Source of the DNA: Stenotrophomonas hibiscicola ATCC 19867
GTDB lineage: Bacteria; Pseudomonadota; Gammaproteobacteria; Xanthomonadales; Xanthomonadaceae
Length of the DNA: 64,000 bases
NCBI RefSeq assembly: GCF_000382065.1
Contig: NZ_KB907499.1
Location: 692,592-756,591, forward strand
Direction: 5' to 3'
Made by a program: the position numbers and the translations under genes. Below are positions 38,097 to 51,232 of this stretch, piece after piece. Under the pieces are notes generated by a model. The model was not told where the DNA came from, made no database searches, and was given only the letters and a program-made list of their open reading frames with translations. Each line of letters starts with the position of its first letter. The first letter of the stretch is position 1.

Positions 38097-38118
38097 GTGC
38101 GAACCAACGGTTCGCACC
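38097..38118. repeat. TGCGAACCAACGGTTCGCA hairpin
   Basis: Second copy of the palindrome at 25165. It is followed by CCCACCCTGG, which is repeated once more about 20 bp on. Confidence 0.6.
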
Positions 38119-38169
38119 CACCCTGGTGCCGTTCGCACCCACCCTGGCAGGCCGTTCGCTCCCACCAAC

Positions 38170-38802
38170 TTACGCGGCGGCGGCGTCGCGGCTGTGGTCG
38201 AAACGGCCATGACGCAGGAAATGCGCGGTCTGCCGCGCGGCGTCGGGCGATACCACCAGGCCGCTGTGGCTGGTGCGCACCACGCAATGGTCGGCCAGCC
38301 CCGGCAGGCGGGTCTCGGCCAGTGCCACGGTGCCGTCGGAGGCATCGTCGATGGCACCCAGCAGGCTGCCCAGCCCATGCGGTACCGAGCCGGCGATCAG
38401 GCCAACCTCCGCCCGGCCCTGCCAGTCCGGCAGGCCATCGAGCAGCAGCTCGCTGCTGCGGCCCAGCGCCAGGCCCCAGCCGTGCTCGGACAACGAGCGT
38501 GCGGTACCACTGCCGCGCAGCGGCGAACCCAGGCAGACCACGCGCTGCACCGGCAGCTGCGGATTGCGCCGCAGCGCTTCCAGCGCCAGCAGCCCGCCCA
38601 GGCTGTGGCCGACCAAACTCAGCGGGCCGGCGTCGGCCAGCCGCTCCAGCAGCTGCGGTACGGCCACGTCCGGGCCACCGAACACCGAGGAATAACCAAA
38701 CGCGTGCACCTGGAAGCCGCGCGCGCGCAGGCGCCAGGCCAGCGGCCCGACCCAGGCGCGGGCATTCCAGATGCCATGCAGCAGCAATACGGGGGGAGTC
38801 AT
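38170..38802 (-). CDS. lipase-like alpha/beta hydrolase
   Basis: A 210-residue small hydrolase. The oxyanion strand is PVLLLHGIWNAR (residues 4-15), the nucleophile elbow SLVGHSLGGLLALEAL (about 61-76), the acid GAIDDASDGTVAL (about 146) and the late His in RTSHSGLVV (about 175). It resembles triacylglycerol-lipase/palmitoyl-thioesterase-like proteins. No signal peptide, so it is cytoplasmic. The substrate is unknown. Confidence 0.82.
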   Translation of the reverse strand: MTPPVLLLHGIWNARAWVGPLAWRLRARGFQVHAFGYSSVFGGPDVAVPQLLERLADAGPLSLVGHSLGGLLALEALRRNPQLPVQRVVCLGSPLRGSGTARSLSEHGWGLALGRSSELLLDGLPDWQGRAEVGLIAGSVPHGLGSLLGAIDDASDGTVALAETRLPGLADHCVVRTSHSGLVVSPDAARQTAHFLRHGRFDHSRDAAAA

Positions 38803-38877
38803 GCAAACAGCCTGGCGGTCAGCGGGGCAGGAACGTACGGTGATTGAACACGCGCGCGCAGCAAGCGGCAGTGAACA

Positions 38878-39399
38878 TCAGGCCGCGCGCGGTGCGCGGC
38901 GCAGGATGAATTCGAGATCCTTCGTGTCGCCCACCGGGAACAGGTATTCGCCGGCCTTCTCGAAACCGTAGCGGGCGTAGAAGCGCTGTGCGCCGAAGTT
39001 CTCCGACCACACGCCCAACCACAGGGTGCGCGGGCCCTCGTGTTCCAGCCAGGCCAGCGCGGTTTCCAGCAGGCGGCTGCCCCAGCCGCAGCTCTGCTGC
39101 GTCTTGATCAGGTACAGGCGCTTGAGTTCGCCGTCACCGGGCTTCACGTCCGGGTGCGGCAGGCCGCAGGGGCCGGCGGCGGCATGGCCGACCGCCTCCC
39201 CATCCAGTTCCAGCAGCCACACCGCGTAATCGGGGTGGGCCAGGATCACGCGCTGGCGCTCGACCGCGTAGGCCTCCTCCAGGAAGGCCTGCAGGTCCTG
39301 CGGCGGGTACAGATGGCCGAAGGTTTCAGTGAACGTGCGGGCGGCCAGCGCCGACAGGGTCGGCGCGTCGTCCACAGTGGCGCGGCGGATCGAATACAT
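38878..39399 (-). CDS. GNAT-family N-acetyltransferase (paralogue)
   Basis: A 173-residue GNAT protein. It starts MYSIRRATVDDAPTLSALAA, has the acetyl-CoA loop SCGWGSRLLETALAWL (about 110-125) and ends with GVWSENFGAQRFYARYGFEK (about 135-154). It aligns along its length with the 13623-14135 protein, including LYPPQDLQAFL versus SYPPQELHDFL. The substrate is unknown. ATG 39399 is chosen; in-frame extension upstream is lysine/arginine noise antisense to the acidic gene. Confidence 0.85.
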   Translation of the reverse strand: MYSIRRATVDDAPTLSALAARTFTETFGHLYPPQDLQAFLEEAYAVERQRVILAHPDYAVWLLELDGEAVGHAAAGPCGLPHPDVKPGDGELKRLYLIKTQQSCGWGSRLLETALAWLEHEGPRTLWLGVWSENFGAQRFYARYGFEKAGEYLFPVGDTKDLEFILRRAPRAA

Positions 39400-39430
39400 G
39401 CAGGAAGTTGACGCCAGGGCGAAGCAGGGG

Positions 39431-39751
39431 TCAAGCCTTTTCAGGCGACTCCGCTTCTTCTTCCCCGTCCTCTTCCTCGTACTCCTCTTCGTCCTCGTCC
39501 TCTTCTTCCTCGCCTTCCTCGTCCTCGTCGTACTCTTCCTCTTCGTCGTCCTCGTAATCCTCGACGCCGAAGTCTTCACCGTCCCAACGGCCTTCGCCGT
39601 CGGCGACGAAGGTCAGGGCCATCGCCGCCGGGTTGGTACCGACGCGGACCAGCCAACCACCGAACACCCGTGCACGCTCGGTGACCAGGTTGGCCTCGGA
39701 GCCTTCATTGCCCAGCTTTTCCCACTCCAGCGAAAACGCAAACTCGGTCAT
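39431..39751 (-). CDS. small protein with an extreme acidic tail
   Basis: A 106-residue protein. The first 60 residues look folded (EFAFSLEWEKLGNEGSEANL, then VFGGWLVRVG and MALTFVADGEGRW). The last 45 are almost only Glu, Asp and Tyr (YEDDEEEEYDEDEEGEEEE), ending SPEKA. The tail could bind divalent cations or basic proteins; this is inference. It lies 16 bp downstream of aspS on the same strand, so it is probably co-transcribed. I do not recognise a family. Confidence 0.7.
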   Translation of the reverse strand: MTEFAFSLEWEKLGNEGSEANLVTERARVFGGWLVRVGTNPAAMALTFVADGEGRWDGEDFGVEDYEDDEEEEYDEDEEGEEEEDEDEEEYEEEDGEEEAESPEKA

Positions 39752-39767
39752 TGCCTGGATCTCCTGA

Positions 39768-41519
39768 TCAGTTGGTCTTGGGGCGAACCTGGATGTGCAC
39801 TTCGGCCAGCTGCGCGTCGACGATCGGCGACGGCGCGTCGGTCATCAGATCCTGTGCACCGGTAGTCTTCGGGAACGGGATGACGTCGCGGATCGATTCG
39901 GTGCCGGCCATCAGCGCGGCGATGCGGTCGATGCCGAAGGCAATGCCACCGTGCGGCGGCGCGCCGTAGTTCAGAGCGTCGAGCAGGAAGCCGAACTTGG
40001 CACGGGCTTCTTCGGCACCGATGCCCAGCAGCTCGAACACCGCGCTCTGCATGTCCGGACGGTGGATACGGATCGAACCGCCGCCGATCTCATTGCCGTT
40101 GAGCACCATGTCGTAGCCGCGCGAAACGGCGGTACGGGCGTTGGCGCGCAGGTCGGCGATGTCGTCCACTGCCGGCGCGGTGAAGGGGTGATGCAGGGCG
40201 ACGTAACGCTGTTCTTCCTCGTCCCATTCGAACATCGGGAAGTCGGTGACCCACAGCGGCGCCCAGCCGTCGGCGACCAGGCCGAAGTCCTTGCCGGCCT
40301 TCAGGCGCAGCGCGCCCATGAAGTCGGAGACCTTGTTGTAGCCGCCGGCACCAAAGAACACGATGTCGCCGTTGCCGGCGCCAACATGGGCGACCAGCGC
40401 AGCGAAGGAGGCCTCGCTGAAGAACTTCTGGATCGGCGAGCTGATTTCGCCGTTGTCGGCGATCTTGATGTAGGCCAAGCCCTTGGCGCCGTACTTGGCG
40501 GCGTGCGCGGCGTACTCGTCGATCTGCTTGCGGCTCAGCGCTGCGCCGCCCGGGATCCGCAGCGCGGCGACGCGGCCTTCGGTATCGTTGGCCGGGCCGG
40601 TGAACACTGCGAACTCGCTGTCCTTGACCAGTTCAGCCACGTCGACCAGCTCCAGCGCGATGCGCAGGTCCGGCTTGTCCGAACCGTAGCGACGCATCGC
40701 CTCGGCCCAGGTCATGCGCGGGAAGCTGGCATCCAGCTGGACGTCGACCACTTCCTTGAAGATGGCGCGGATCATGTCTTCGACGAAGTCCTGCACGTCG
40801 CGCTCGCGCACGAAGGCGAATTCCATGTCCAGCTGGGTGAACTCCAGCTGGCGGTCGGCACGCAGTGCTTCATCGCGGAAGCAGCGCGCGATCTGGTAGT
40901 AGCGGTCGAAGCCGGCCACCATCAGGATCTGCTTGAACAGCTGCGGGCTCTGCGGCAGGGCGTAGAACTCGCCCGGGTGCATGCGCGCCGGCACCAGGAA
41001 GTCGCGGGCGCCTTCCGGGGTGGCCTTGGTCAGGATCGGGGTCTCGATGTCCTGGAAGCCCTTCTCGTCCAGGTGGCGGCGCAGGGCCTGCACCAGCTTG
41101 ATGCGGGTGCGCTGCATGCGCTGCATTTCCGGGCGGCGCAGGTCCAGGTAGCGGTACTTCAGGCGGGTTTCTTCGCCCGGGTTCTCGTGGGCGTGGAACG
41201 GCAGCGGCGCGGCCTTGTTCAGCACGGTGATGGCAGTGGCGATCACTTCCACCTTGCCGGTGCGCATCTTGTCGTTCACCGCGTGGCGGGCACGCACCAC
41301 GCCTTCCACCTGCAGCACGTCCTCATAGCCCAGCGACGCGGCCACGGCGAACACGTCGGCGTTGTCGACTTCCACGGTCACCTGCACGATGCCTTCATGA
41401 TCTCGAAGATCGATGAAGCAGACGCCGCCCTGGTTACGGGCCACGTCGGTCCAGCCGGCGAGGGTGACAGTCTGGCCAATCAGGGTCTCATCGACCAGGC
41501 CGCAGAAGTGGGTACGCAT
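39768..41519 (-). CDS. aspS: aspartyl-tRNA synthetase
   Basis: A 583-residue class II synthetase. The N-terminal OB anticodon-binding domain begins [20 protein letters not shown] (about 18-37). Motif 2 is [20 protein letters not shown] (about 216-235), motif 3 is [14 protein letters not shown] (about 525-538), and the bacterial GAD insertion lies between about 290 and 410. It attaches Asp to tRNA-Asp in the cytoplasm. It is divergent from the 41679 gene. Confidence 0.97.
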   Translation of the reverse strand: MRTHFCGLVDETLIGQTVTLAGWTDVARNQGGVCFIDLRDHEGIVQVTVEVDNADVFAVAASLGYEDVLQVEGVVRARHAVNDKMRTGKVEVIATAITVLNKAAPLPFHAHENPGEETRLKYRYLDLRRPEMQRMQRTRIKLVQALRRHLDEKGFQDIETPILTKATPEGARDFLVPARMHPGEFYALPQSPQLFKQILMVAGFDRYYQIARCFRDEALRADRQLEFTQLDMEFAFVRERDVQDFVEDMIRAIFKEVVDVQLDASFPRMTWAEAMRRYGSDKPDLRIALELVDVAELVKDSEFAVFTGPANDTEGRVAALRIPGGAALSRKQIDEYAAHAAKYGAKGLAYIKIADNGEISSPIQKFFSEASFAALVAHVGAGNGDIVFFGAGGYNKVSDFMGALRLKAGKDFGLVADGWAPLWVTDFPMFEWDEEEQRYVALHHPFTAPAVDDIADLRANARTAVSRGYDMVLNGNEIGGGSIRIHRPDMQSAVFELLGIGAEEARAKFGFLLDALNYGAPPHGGIAFGIDRIAALMAGTESIRDVIPFPKTTGAQDLMTDAPSPIVDAQLAEVHIQVRPKTN

Positions 41520-41678
41520 GGGGGGGAAGCTCCGCTGGAGAACGCCGGCACCGGATGGGGGCCGGAAAGCCTCGTATTCTGCGGCCGAGGCCCCGGCCGG
41601 GGCAAATCCGGCCAGTCACACCGGCTTGATCGCCCCCCTCCCTATAGTCGGGCACCTGCCACCGTATGGGATGCCGCC

Positions 41679-42422
41679 ATGAAACCGCTGTCCCTGGCCA
41701 GCCTGGCCGTAACCCTCAGCCTGGGTGCCCTGGGTACCCTTGCCCTGCCCGCCCCTTCCGCGCATGCGCAGAGCGGCGTGGTCCGCTGCGAAAGCCAGAA
41801 CAACCGCGAACGGGTCTGCAACACCGGCTGGCGCAATGCGCAGCTGGTGCGCCAGCTGTCCGGCTCGGACTGTGATGAAGGACGAACCTGGGGCAGCCGT
41901 AACGGCAGCATCTGGGTCACCAACGGCTGCCGAGCGGAGTTCGTCGAGGCCCGCGGTGGCTGGGGCGGCGGCAATGGCGGTGGCTGGGGCGGCAACAACG
42001 GCCGGCCCGGCGAGACCATCCGCTGCGAGAGCCAGAACAACCGTGAGCGCAGCTGCCCGGTCGGCTGGCGCAATGCCCGCCTGGTCCGCCAGCTGTCTGG
42101 CAGCCCCTGCAACGAAGGGCGTACCTGGGGCGTGCGCAATGGCGCGGTCTGGGTCAGTGGCGGTTGCCGTGCCGAATTCGCCGAAGCCCGTGGCTGGGGC
42201 GGTGGCGGCGGTGGCTGGGGCGGCGGAAACAGCAATTACACGGTGACCTGCAGCAGCAACAACAACCGCTCGCAGACCTGCGACTGGGATGAGCGCCAGG
42301 GCCGCCCGGTGCTGCAGCAGCAGCTGTCCGGCAGTGCCTGCCAGGAAGGCCGCAGCTGGGGTTACTCGCGTGGCCAGGTGTGGGTGAGCAACGGCTGCCG
42401 GGCGCGCTTCGGCACGCAGTGA
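41679..42422 (+). CDS. secreted protein with three DUF3011 repeats
   Basis: A 247-residue exported protein. Signal peptide to about 30 (PSAHAQ). Three repeats of about 60 residues follow, each with CESQNNRER, a W-rich centre, QLSGSxCxEGRxWG and a GCRAxF end, separated by Gly/Trp/Asn linkers (GGWGGGNGGGWGG). Conserved cysteines in each repeat suggest disulfide-bonded modules. The DUF3011 family has no settled role; surface or lectin-like binding is speculation. Confidence 0.85.
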   Translation: MKPLSLASLAVTLSLGALGTLALPAPSAHAQSGVVRCESQNNRERVCNTGWRNAQLVRQLSGSDCDEGRTWGSRNGSIWVTNGCRAEFVEARGGWGGGNGGGWGGNNGRPGETIRCESQNNRERSCPVGWRNARLVRQLSGSPCNEGRTWGVRNGAVWVSGGCRAEFAEARGWGGGGGGWGGGNSNYTVTCSSNNNRSQTCDWDERQGRPVLQQQLSGSACQEGRSWGYSRGQVWVSNGCRARFGTQ

Positions 42423-42425
42423 GGG

Positions 42426-42503
42426 GTAGCGCCGGGCCATGCCCGGCGAGCGCAGTGGCGCGGTCAACTGCAGAAAAACCTGCCGGGCACGGCCCGGCGC
42501 TAC
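42426..42503. repeat. SMAG-type GTAGCGCCGGG palindrome pair
   Basis: Inverted pair between convergent genes (41679 gene and 42500 gene). Its right edge overlaps the last bases of the lipoprotein gene. Confidence 0.85.
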
Positions 42504-43144
42504 CGGGCTGGCTGCGCGGCCTCATCACCCCAAGGCGGCGGTGGCAGGTCGACCGGCCTGCTCAGATCGAACTGCACGCGGAAGCGGCGGCCGTCCGGGC
42601 GTGTCAGCTCGTAGACGAAGGTCTGGTCGGGATCGATCTCCATCGCCCACGTGTTGTGGGTCGACGCCAGCATGTCGGCGCGGCGGAACATCGCCACCGA
42701 CTCCGTATCGGCCGGGAACTGCTGGCGCTCGGCGGTGCCCGGTGGCGTGCTGTCGCCACCGTAGAGGGTGATCGCGTCGGGGCTGCCATCTTCGTGGCGG
42801 TGGTCGTGCTTCAGCCGCAGCCCGTTCGGCGTGCGGGTCAGCACCCAGGTCCGCGAGTGGTCATCACCCACGTGGAACGGGATGCGCAGCTCATGCGCCG
42901 GGTCGGCGCAGCCACGCACATGCATGACCAGGCGCTGCCCGGCGAACGGATCCTTGCCGGTCGGTGCCGGCGAGTCCTCCACCACCTTGCCGGCGTAGGC
43001 CTGGCCGCAATGTGCAGCGATGGCGGCCATGAAGGCGTCGGCCGGTGCGGTCGCCAGATCATGGGCGACCGTATCGGAGCGCTGCGTGCACGCAGCGAGG
43101 CTGAGCAGGAGGGCGGCGGTAGTGGCAACGGCAATCGATCTCAT
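42500..43144 (-). CDS. putative lipoprotein, unknown function
   Basis: A 214-residue protein with a lipobox (LLLSLAAC, Cys 19). The mature part is a single beta-rich domain with HCGQAYAGKVVEDSPAP, RLKHDHRHEDGSPD (near 110) and MEIDPDQTFVYELTR (near 170). The His-rich HDHRHED loop could bind a metal or be structural. I do not recognise a named family. The stop codon touches the REP pair downstream. Confidence 0.72.
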   Translation of the reverse strand: MRSIAVATTAALLLSLAACTQRSDTVAHDLATAPADAFMAAIAAHCGQAYAGKVVEDSPAPTGKDPFAGQRLVMHVRGCADPAHELRIPFHVGDDHSRTWVLTRTPNGLRLKHDHRHEDGSPDAITLYGGDSTPPGTAERQQFPADTESVAMFRRADMLASTHNTWAMEIDPDQTFVYELTRPDGRRFRVQFDLSRPVDLPPPPWGDEAAQPAR

Positions 43145-43197
43145 GCCCCAACCCTAACGGCCATGGACGATGGGCGCAAACCGCGCGCCAGTCCCGC

Positions 43198-44412
43198 TCA
43201 GCGCTCGGCAGACGGTGCTGTCGGCAGTGCTTCGGTCGCCGCCACGGGTGCGGCCTCGCCCTGACCGGCCGGCTCCTGCTCCACCGGATCAACGTCAAAC
43301 GGGGTACGGAACACCAGCGAAGGCAGCAGCGTAGTCAGCGCCGCGTACAGCAACAGCGCACCGAACAGCACCGCCGGGATCTGGAAGCGCTCGCGCATGA
43401 TCGCCGCCAGCACCAGGGTGAAGATCAGCGTCGGTGCCAGCGCCAGCGAGACCCGCAGGCTGCTGCGGAAGCTCTCGCCGAACATCACCCGGCGCTGCAG
43501 CCAGACCACGCCGATGCGCAGCGGCAGCACCACCAGGGTGATCACGATGCCCAGCCCCAGCGCCTCGAAGCTGAGCGCTTCGCTGGGAACTTTGGTGCCG
43601 GCGTTGAAGAAGTAGAACGGCACGAAGAACGAGGCGAACAGGCGCAGCGCATGCAGGTTCTCGTGCGAGGCCAGCAACGGCATGCGCTGGTGCAGCAGGC
43701 GCGCGACCAGCCCGGCGATGAACGCGCCAACCAGGTAGTACACGCCCAGCAGGTAGGTGATGTAGGCCGCCACCATGCCGACCATCACCAGCAGCGAGAA
43801 TTCCGAGCCGGGCGCATGCGGTGCCACCCAGCGACCCAGCGCGATGAACAGCAACGGCAGGCCGACCATCATCGCCAGCAGCGCCAGGCTGGACAGCGCC
43901 ATATGCCCCGGATCGCCGGCCTGCAGCACGATGAACAACGCCGCCAGCGCCAGCAGTTCGCCGGCGATCGCCTTGCTGGTCACCCAGAACCGCTCGTCCT
44001 CGCTCAGGCCCAGCCGCGACAGCGAATCCATGATGAAGCCCGTGGACGGCGTCAGCAGCGCCAACGCCAACAGGCCAGCGGCCTGCCACGGCAGCCCCGC
44101 ATAGCGCCAAGCCAGCCAGCCCACCCCGAACAGCGTGCCGGTACGGATGACCAGATGTGCCAGCAGCGGCCACATGCCCCGGCGCAGCGCCTGCAGATCC
44201 ACTTCCAGGCCGGCGAACAGGAACAGCGAGGAAATGCCCAGGGTGGCCAGCAGTCCGATCACCGCATCATGTGCCTGATCCCCCAGCCAGAGCATGCCGA
44301 TGATGCCGAACAGCAGGCAGGTCAGTGGTGCGGGCAGGCTGAAGCGCTGCAGCGCGCGCGGGATCACCAGCAGCGCGAAGATCAGCAGCAGGTAGATCAA
44401 CTCATGGCTCAT
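43198..44412 (-). CDS. CPA2-type cation:proton antiporter
   Basis: A 404-residue inner-membrane protein with about twelve hydrophobic helices. The CPA2/Nha fold is indicated by LTPSTGFIMDSLSRLGL (about 124), where CPA proteins have their fourth-helix TD/TP-like break, and AGLVARLLHQRMPLL plus FVPFYFFNAGTKVPS (about 240-265). There is no RCK/TrkA-N domain, unlike the antiporter at 53305. The transported ion (Na+ or K+) is not readable. The C-terminus is Glu/Ala-rich. Start 44412 begins the hydrophobic N-terminus. Confidence 0.83.
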   Translation of the reverse strand: MSHELIYLLLIFALLVIPRALQRFSLPAPLTCLLFGIIGMLWLGDQAHDAVIGLLATLGISSLFLFAGLEVDLQALRRGMWPLLAHLVIRTGTLFGVGWLAWRYAGLPWQAAGLLALALLTPSTGFIMDSLSRLGLSEDERFWVTSKAIAGELLALAALFIVLQAGDPGHMALSSLALLAMMVGLPLLFIALGRWVAPHAPGSEFSLLVMVGMVAAYITYLLGVYYLVGAFIAGLVARLLHQRMPLLASHENLHALRLFASFFVPFYFFNAGTKVPSEALSFEALGLGIVITLVVLPLRIGVVWLQRRVMFGESFRSSLRVSLALAPTLIFTLVLAAIMRERFQIPAVLFGALLLYAALTTLLPSLVFRTPFDVDPVEQEPAGQGEAAPVAATEALPTAPSAER

Positions 44413-44497
44413 CGGGGTCTTCCGTGGGGTTCGAACGCGCGCAGGATGCGCGCGCCGAACCGATCCGGCAAGCGACGTTTGAATGACCCCGGTTACC

Positions 44498-45409
44498 TCA
44501 CCCAATCAGTCGATCGGCGATCCGGCCCACCTGGGCCAGCACCTGGGCGCGCTGCTCGTTGCTGATCGCACTGGCCTGCAGATAGGCGGTCAGCACCCAC
44601 GGTGCGCCGCCTGCCCGCGGCCACAACACGGCAATATCGTTGCGCGCGTCCTCGCCATTGCTGCCGGTCTTGTCGCCCACCCGCCAGCGCTTGCCCAGTC
44701 CCGCGCGCAGGCAGGCGTCACCGGTCTCGTTATCGATCAGCCAGTCGGCCAGCTGCTGCCGCGATGCCGGCTGCAGCACTTTCCCCAGCACCACACGCTG
44801 CAGCGAACCCGCCATCGCAGCCGGGGTGGTGGTGTCGCGCGGGTCGCCTTCGGCGAAGCTGTTCATTTCCGGCTCCAGCCGGTCGCTGCGGCTGACCGCA
44901 TCGCCGCTGGCGCGCAGGAACGCGGTGACCGCTGGCGGCCCGCCGACCACATCAAACAACAGGTTGGCAGCGGTGTTGTCGCTGGTGATGATCGTGGCAC
45001 GGCACAGATCGCGCACGGTCATGTCCTTGCCGGCATGACGGCGGGTGACCGGTGCGTGCGAGAGCAGATCGGCGTCACGCACCGGCACCCGCCGGTCCAG
45101 CAATGCCGGCATGCGCTCGGCCTGGCTGAGCACGGTCGCGGCCAGCATGCTCTTGAAGGTGCTGCACATCGGGAAGCGCTCGTCCTGGCGATGACCGATG
45201 CGGCGACCGCTGGCAGTGTCCAGCAGGGTCACGCCGAGGCGTCCGGCGCAGGCCTTTTCCAGCGCGGCGAAGTCAGTGGCGGCGGTAATGGCGGCATCGG
45301 TGGGCGCGGTGGCGGCGGCCCTGCCCGCTGCACGTGCCAGCAACGGCAGCGCAAACGAGGAAGCAACGGCGGCACCACTGAACTGCAGGAATCGGCGACG
45401 GGCAAGCAT
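44498..45409 (-). CDS. blaL2: class A beta-lactamase, L2 type
   Basis: A 303-residue serine beta-lactamase, the inducible cephalosporinase typical of S. maltophilia. A twin-arginine-like signal (ARRRFLQFSGAAVASSFALP) directs export. The active site shows CSTFKSM (Ser of S-x-x-K, about 82), SDN (ITSDNTAAN, about 145), the omega-loop EPEMNS with the general-base Glu (about 180), and the KTG triad DKTGSNG (about 248). AGGAG precedes the ATG. It is divergent from ampR across a 175-bp control region. Confidence 0.95.
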   Translation of the reverse strand: MLARRRFLQFSGAAVASSFALPLLARAAGRAAATAPTDAAITAATDFAALEKACAGRLGVTLLDTASGRRIGHRQDERFPMCSTFKSMLAATVLSQAERMPALLDRRVPVRDADLLSHAPVTRRHAGKDMTVRDLCRATIITSDNTAANLLFDVVGGPPAVTAFLRASGDAVSRSDRLEPEMNSFAEGDPRDTTTPAAMAGSLQRVVLGKVLQPASRQQLADWLIDNETGDACLRAGLGKRWRVGDKTGSNGEDARNDIAVLWPRAGGAPWVLTAYLQASAISNEQRAQVLAQVGRIADRLIG

Positions 45410-45584
45410 GCGGGTTCTCCTGGGGGACCGCTCGATTATTGAAGCCTTGATCGGGAGCGACCAGCGCAAAAAATCTGCAATAGACATGAGAAGTATTAAT
45501 GCCTGACGTATTCAACCCTTTAATTTCCCGAAATCCACCATTGAAGGGTTAGGATCAGCCATCACTCCAGCTCACGACGGCGCG
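45410..45584. promoter_or_regulatory. ampR-blaL2 divergent control region
   Basis: The 175-bp gap between the start codons. It is distinctly AT-rich for this genome around 45,475-45,550 and must hold both promoters and the AmpR site. An inverted repeat AACCCTTTAA (45514-45523) / TTGAAGGGTT (45541-45550) is the most symmetrical element and the best operator candidate. Confidence 0.7.
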
Positions 45585-46448
45585 ATGTTGCACCCTACCC
45601 TGCCCCTGAACGCGCTGCGCGCCTTCGAGGCCGCCGCCCGCCACCAGAACTTCACCCGTGCCGCGCTGGAGCTGTGTGTCAGCCAGGCCGCGCTGAGCCA
45701 CCAGATTCGCGGGCTTGAGGACCGGCTCGGCATCCGCCTGTTCCATCGCCTGCCGCGCGGCGTGGCGCTCACCGAAGAAGGCGCGGCGCTGTATCCGGTG
45801 CTCAACGAATCGTTTGAACGCATCTCGGCCAGCATCGCGCGTTACACCGGCGGACCTGCGCGTGAAGTGCTGACCCTGGGCGTGGTCGGCACCTTCGCCA
45901 CCGGCTGGCTGCTGCCACGGCTGGCCGCGTTCGAGGCAGCGCACCCGGACATCGAGCTGCGCCTGCAGACCCACAACAACCGCATCGACCTGGCCGGCGA
46001 AGGCCTGGACCTGGCCATCCGGTTTGGTGATGGCGACTGGCAGGGCCAGGCCTGCACGGCGATCCTCGACGCGCCGTTCGCGCCGCTGTGCGCGCCGGCA
46101 CTGGCGCGGCGCCTGAAACAGCCGCGCGACCTGGGCACGCTGCCGCTGCTGCGCTCCTATCGCAGCGACGAATGGCCGCGCTGGTTGCAGGCGGCAGGCG
46201 TCAGTGGCGTGGAAGCGCGCGGGCCGGTGTTCGATTCGTCGTTGACCGTGGCGATGGCCGCGGCCGGTGGTGCCGGCGTGGCGCTGCTGCCGCTGCGCAT
46301 GTTCGAGCAGGAGCTGGCCGAAGGCCGCCTGCTGCAGCCGTTCGGCACCACACTGGAGCTGGGACGCTACTGGCTGACGCGGCTGCGCTCGCGTGCAGAG
46401 CGCGAGCCGGCAAAGCGGTTCCGCGAGTGGCTGCAGGCGCAGGGATGA
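45585..46448 (+). CDS. ampR: LysR-type regulator AmpR
   Basis: A 287-residue LTTR. The N-terminal winged helix-turn-helix reads LNALRAFEAAARHQNFTRAA and LCVSQAALSHQIRGLEDRLG (residues 8-50). The C-terminal effector domain has two lobes, with VVGTFATGWLLPRL and GDGDWQGQ. By position and similarity it controls blaL2, sensing muropeptides. It is transcribed divergently from blaL2. Confidence 0.95.
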   Translation: MLHPTLPLNALRAFEAAARHQNFTRAALELCVSQAALSHQIRGLEDRLGIRLFHRLPRGVALTEEGAALYPVLNESFERISASIARYTGGPAREVLTLGVVGTFATGWLLPRLAAFEAAHPDIELRLQTHNNRIDLAGEGLDLAIRFGDGDWQGQACTAILDAPFAPLCAPALARRLKQPRDLGTLPLLRSYRSDEWPRWLQAAGVSGVEARGPVFDSSLTVAMAAAGGAGVALLPLRMFEQELAEGRLLQPFGTTLELGRYWLTRLRSRAEREPAKRFREWLQAQG

Positions 46449-46464
46449 AACGCAGGGAACGTGG

Positions 46465-46531
46465 GTAGCGCCGGGCCATGCCCGGCGGCTTTTGCGATCC
46501 GTTGCGCTCGCCGGGCATGGCCCGGCGCTAC
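46465..46531. repeat. SMAG-type GTAGCGCCGGG palindrome pair
   Basis: Inverted pair between convergent ampR and the ABC-F gene, the same subtype as 38019 and 42426. Confidence 0.85.
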
Positions 46532-46539
46532 CGATGGCA

Positions 46540-48405
<1,866 letters not shown>

Positions 48406-48740
48406 CGGGGGAGGGGTCCATATAACCGGATGGAATGTGCTGGTGAGCACTGTTCCTGCGACGCAATTCTAGCGTTAACGAATACTTGACGCGTCCCGGG
48501 ATGCGCAGTGGCCGACGTTCCTCTCTCCCACGTCCCCGCCGCGCGCGTCCCGGGTCTCCTCCCCGCCGATGCCTGTCCGGGCTAAATGGTTGCTGCTGCA
48601 ACGTTTTTTTCGATGACCGGCATTTGACAGGCACTGAATATCCCGTTAATTGCTGTATTGCGCACCGCAACAACCGCCGTCCGCCTCACCCCCGTGATGT
48701 CGATTCCGGTGCCGCCCCCGCCAACCGGAGCCCCATCCCG
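48406..48740. other. 335-bp divergent promoter region
   Basis: Between the ABC-F gene and the TonB-dependent receptor. It includes an AT-rich stretch around 48,450-48,480 and a likely sigma-70 promoter facing the receptor (48624-48652). Otherwise I see no gene or repeat. Confidence 0.6.
48624..48652 (+). promoter_or_regulatory. sigma-70-like promoter for the TonB-dependent receptor
   Basis: A consensus -35 TTGACA (48624-48629), a 17-bp spacer and -10 TAATTG (48647-48652). The receptor start codon is about 90 bp downstream. No obvious Fur-box palindrome is seen at it. Confidence 0.5.
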
Positions 48741-51128
<2,388 letters not shown>

Positions 51129-51139
51129 GCGAGGCTCTG

Positions 51140-51165
51140 GTAGTGCCGGCCGCGGGCCGACAACT
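51140..51165. repeat. single GTAGTGCCGGCC repeat
   Basis: GTAGTGCCGGCCGCGGGCCG; one REP unit after the receptor stop. Confidence 0.55.
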
Positions 51166-51181
51166 CCTAGCCACATCTCTC

Positions 51182-51209
51182 ACACCCGCCGGAGTGATCC
51201 GGCGGGTGT
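51182..51209 (+). terminator. rho-independent terminator of the receptor gene
   Basis: ACACCCGCCGG, an eight-base loop, CCGGCGGGTGT and TTTGTT. A strong stem with a T-rich tail, 53 bp after the stop. Confidence 0.85.
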
Positions 51210-51232
51210 TTTGTTATGTGCTGCGGGCAAGA

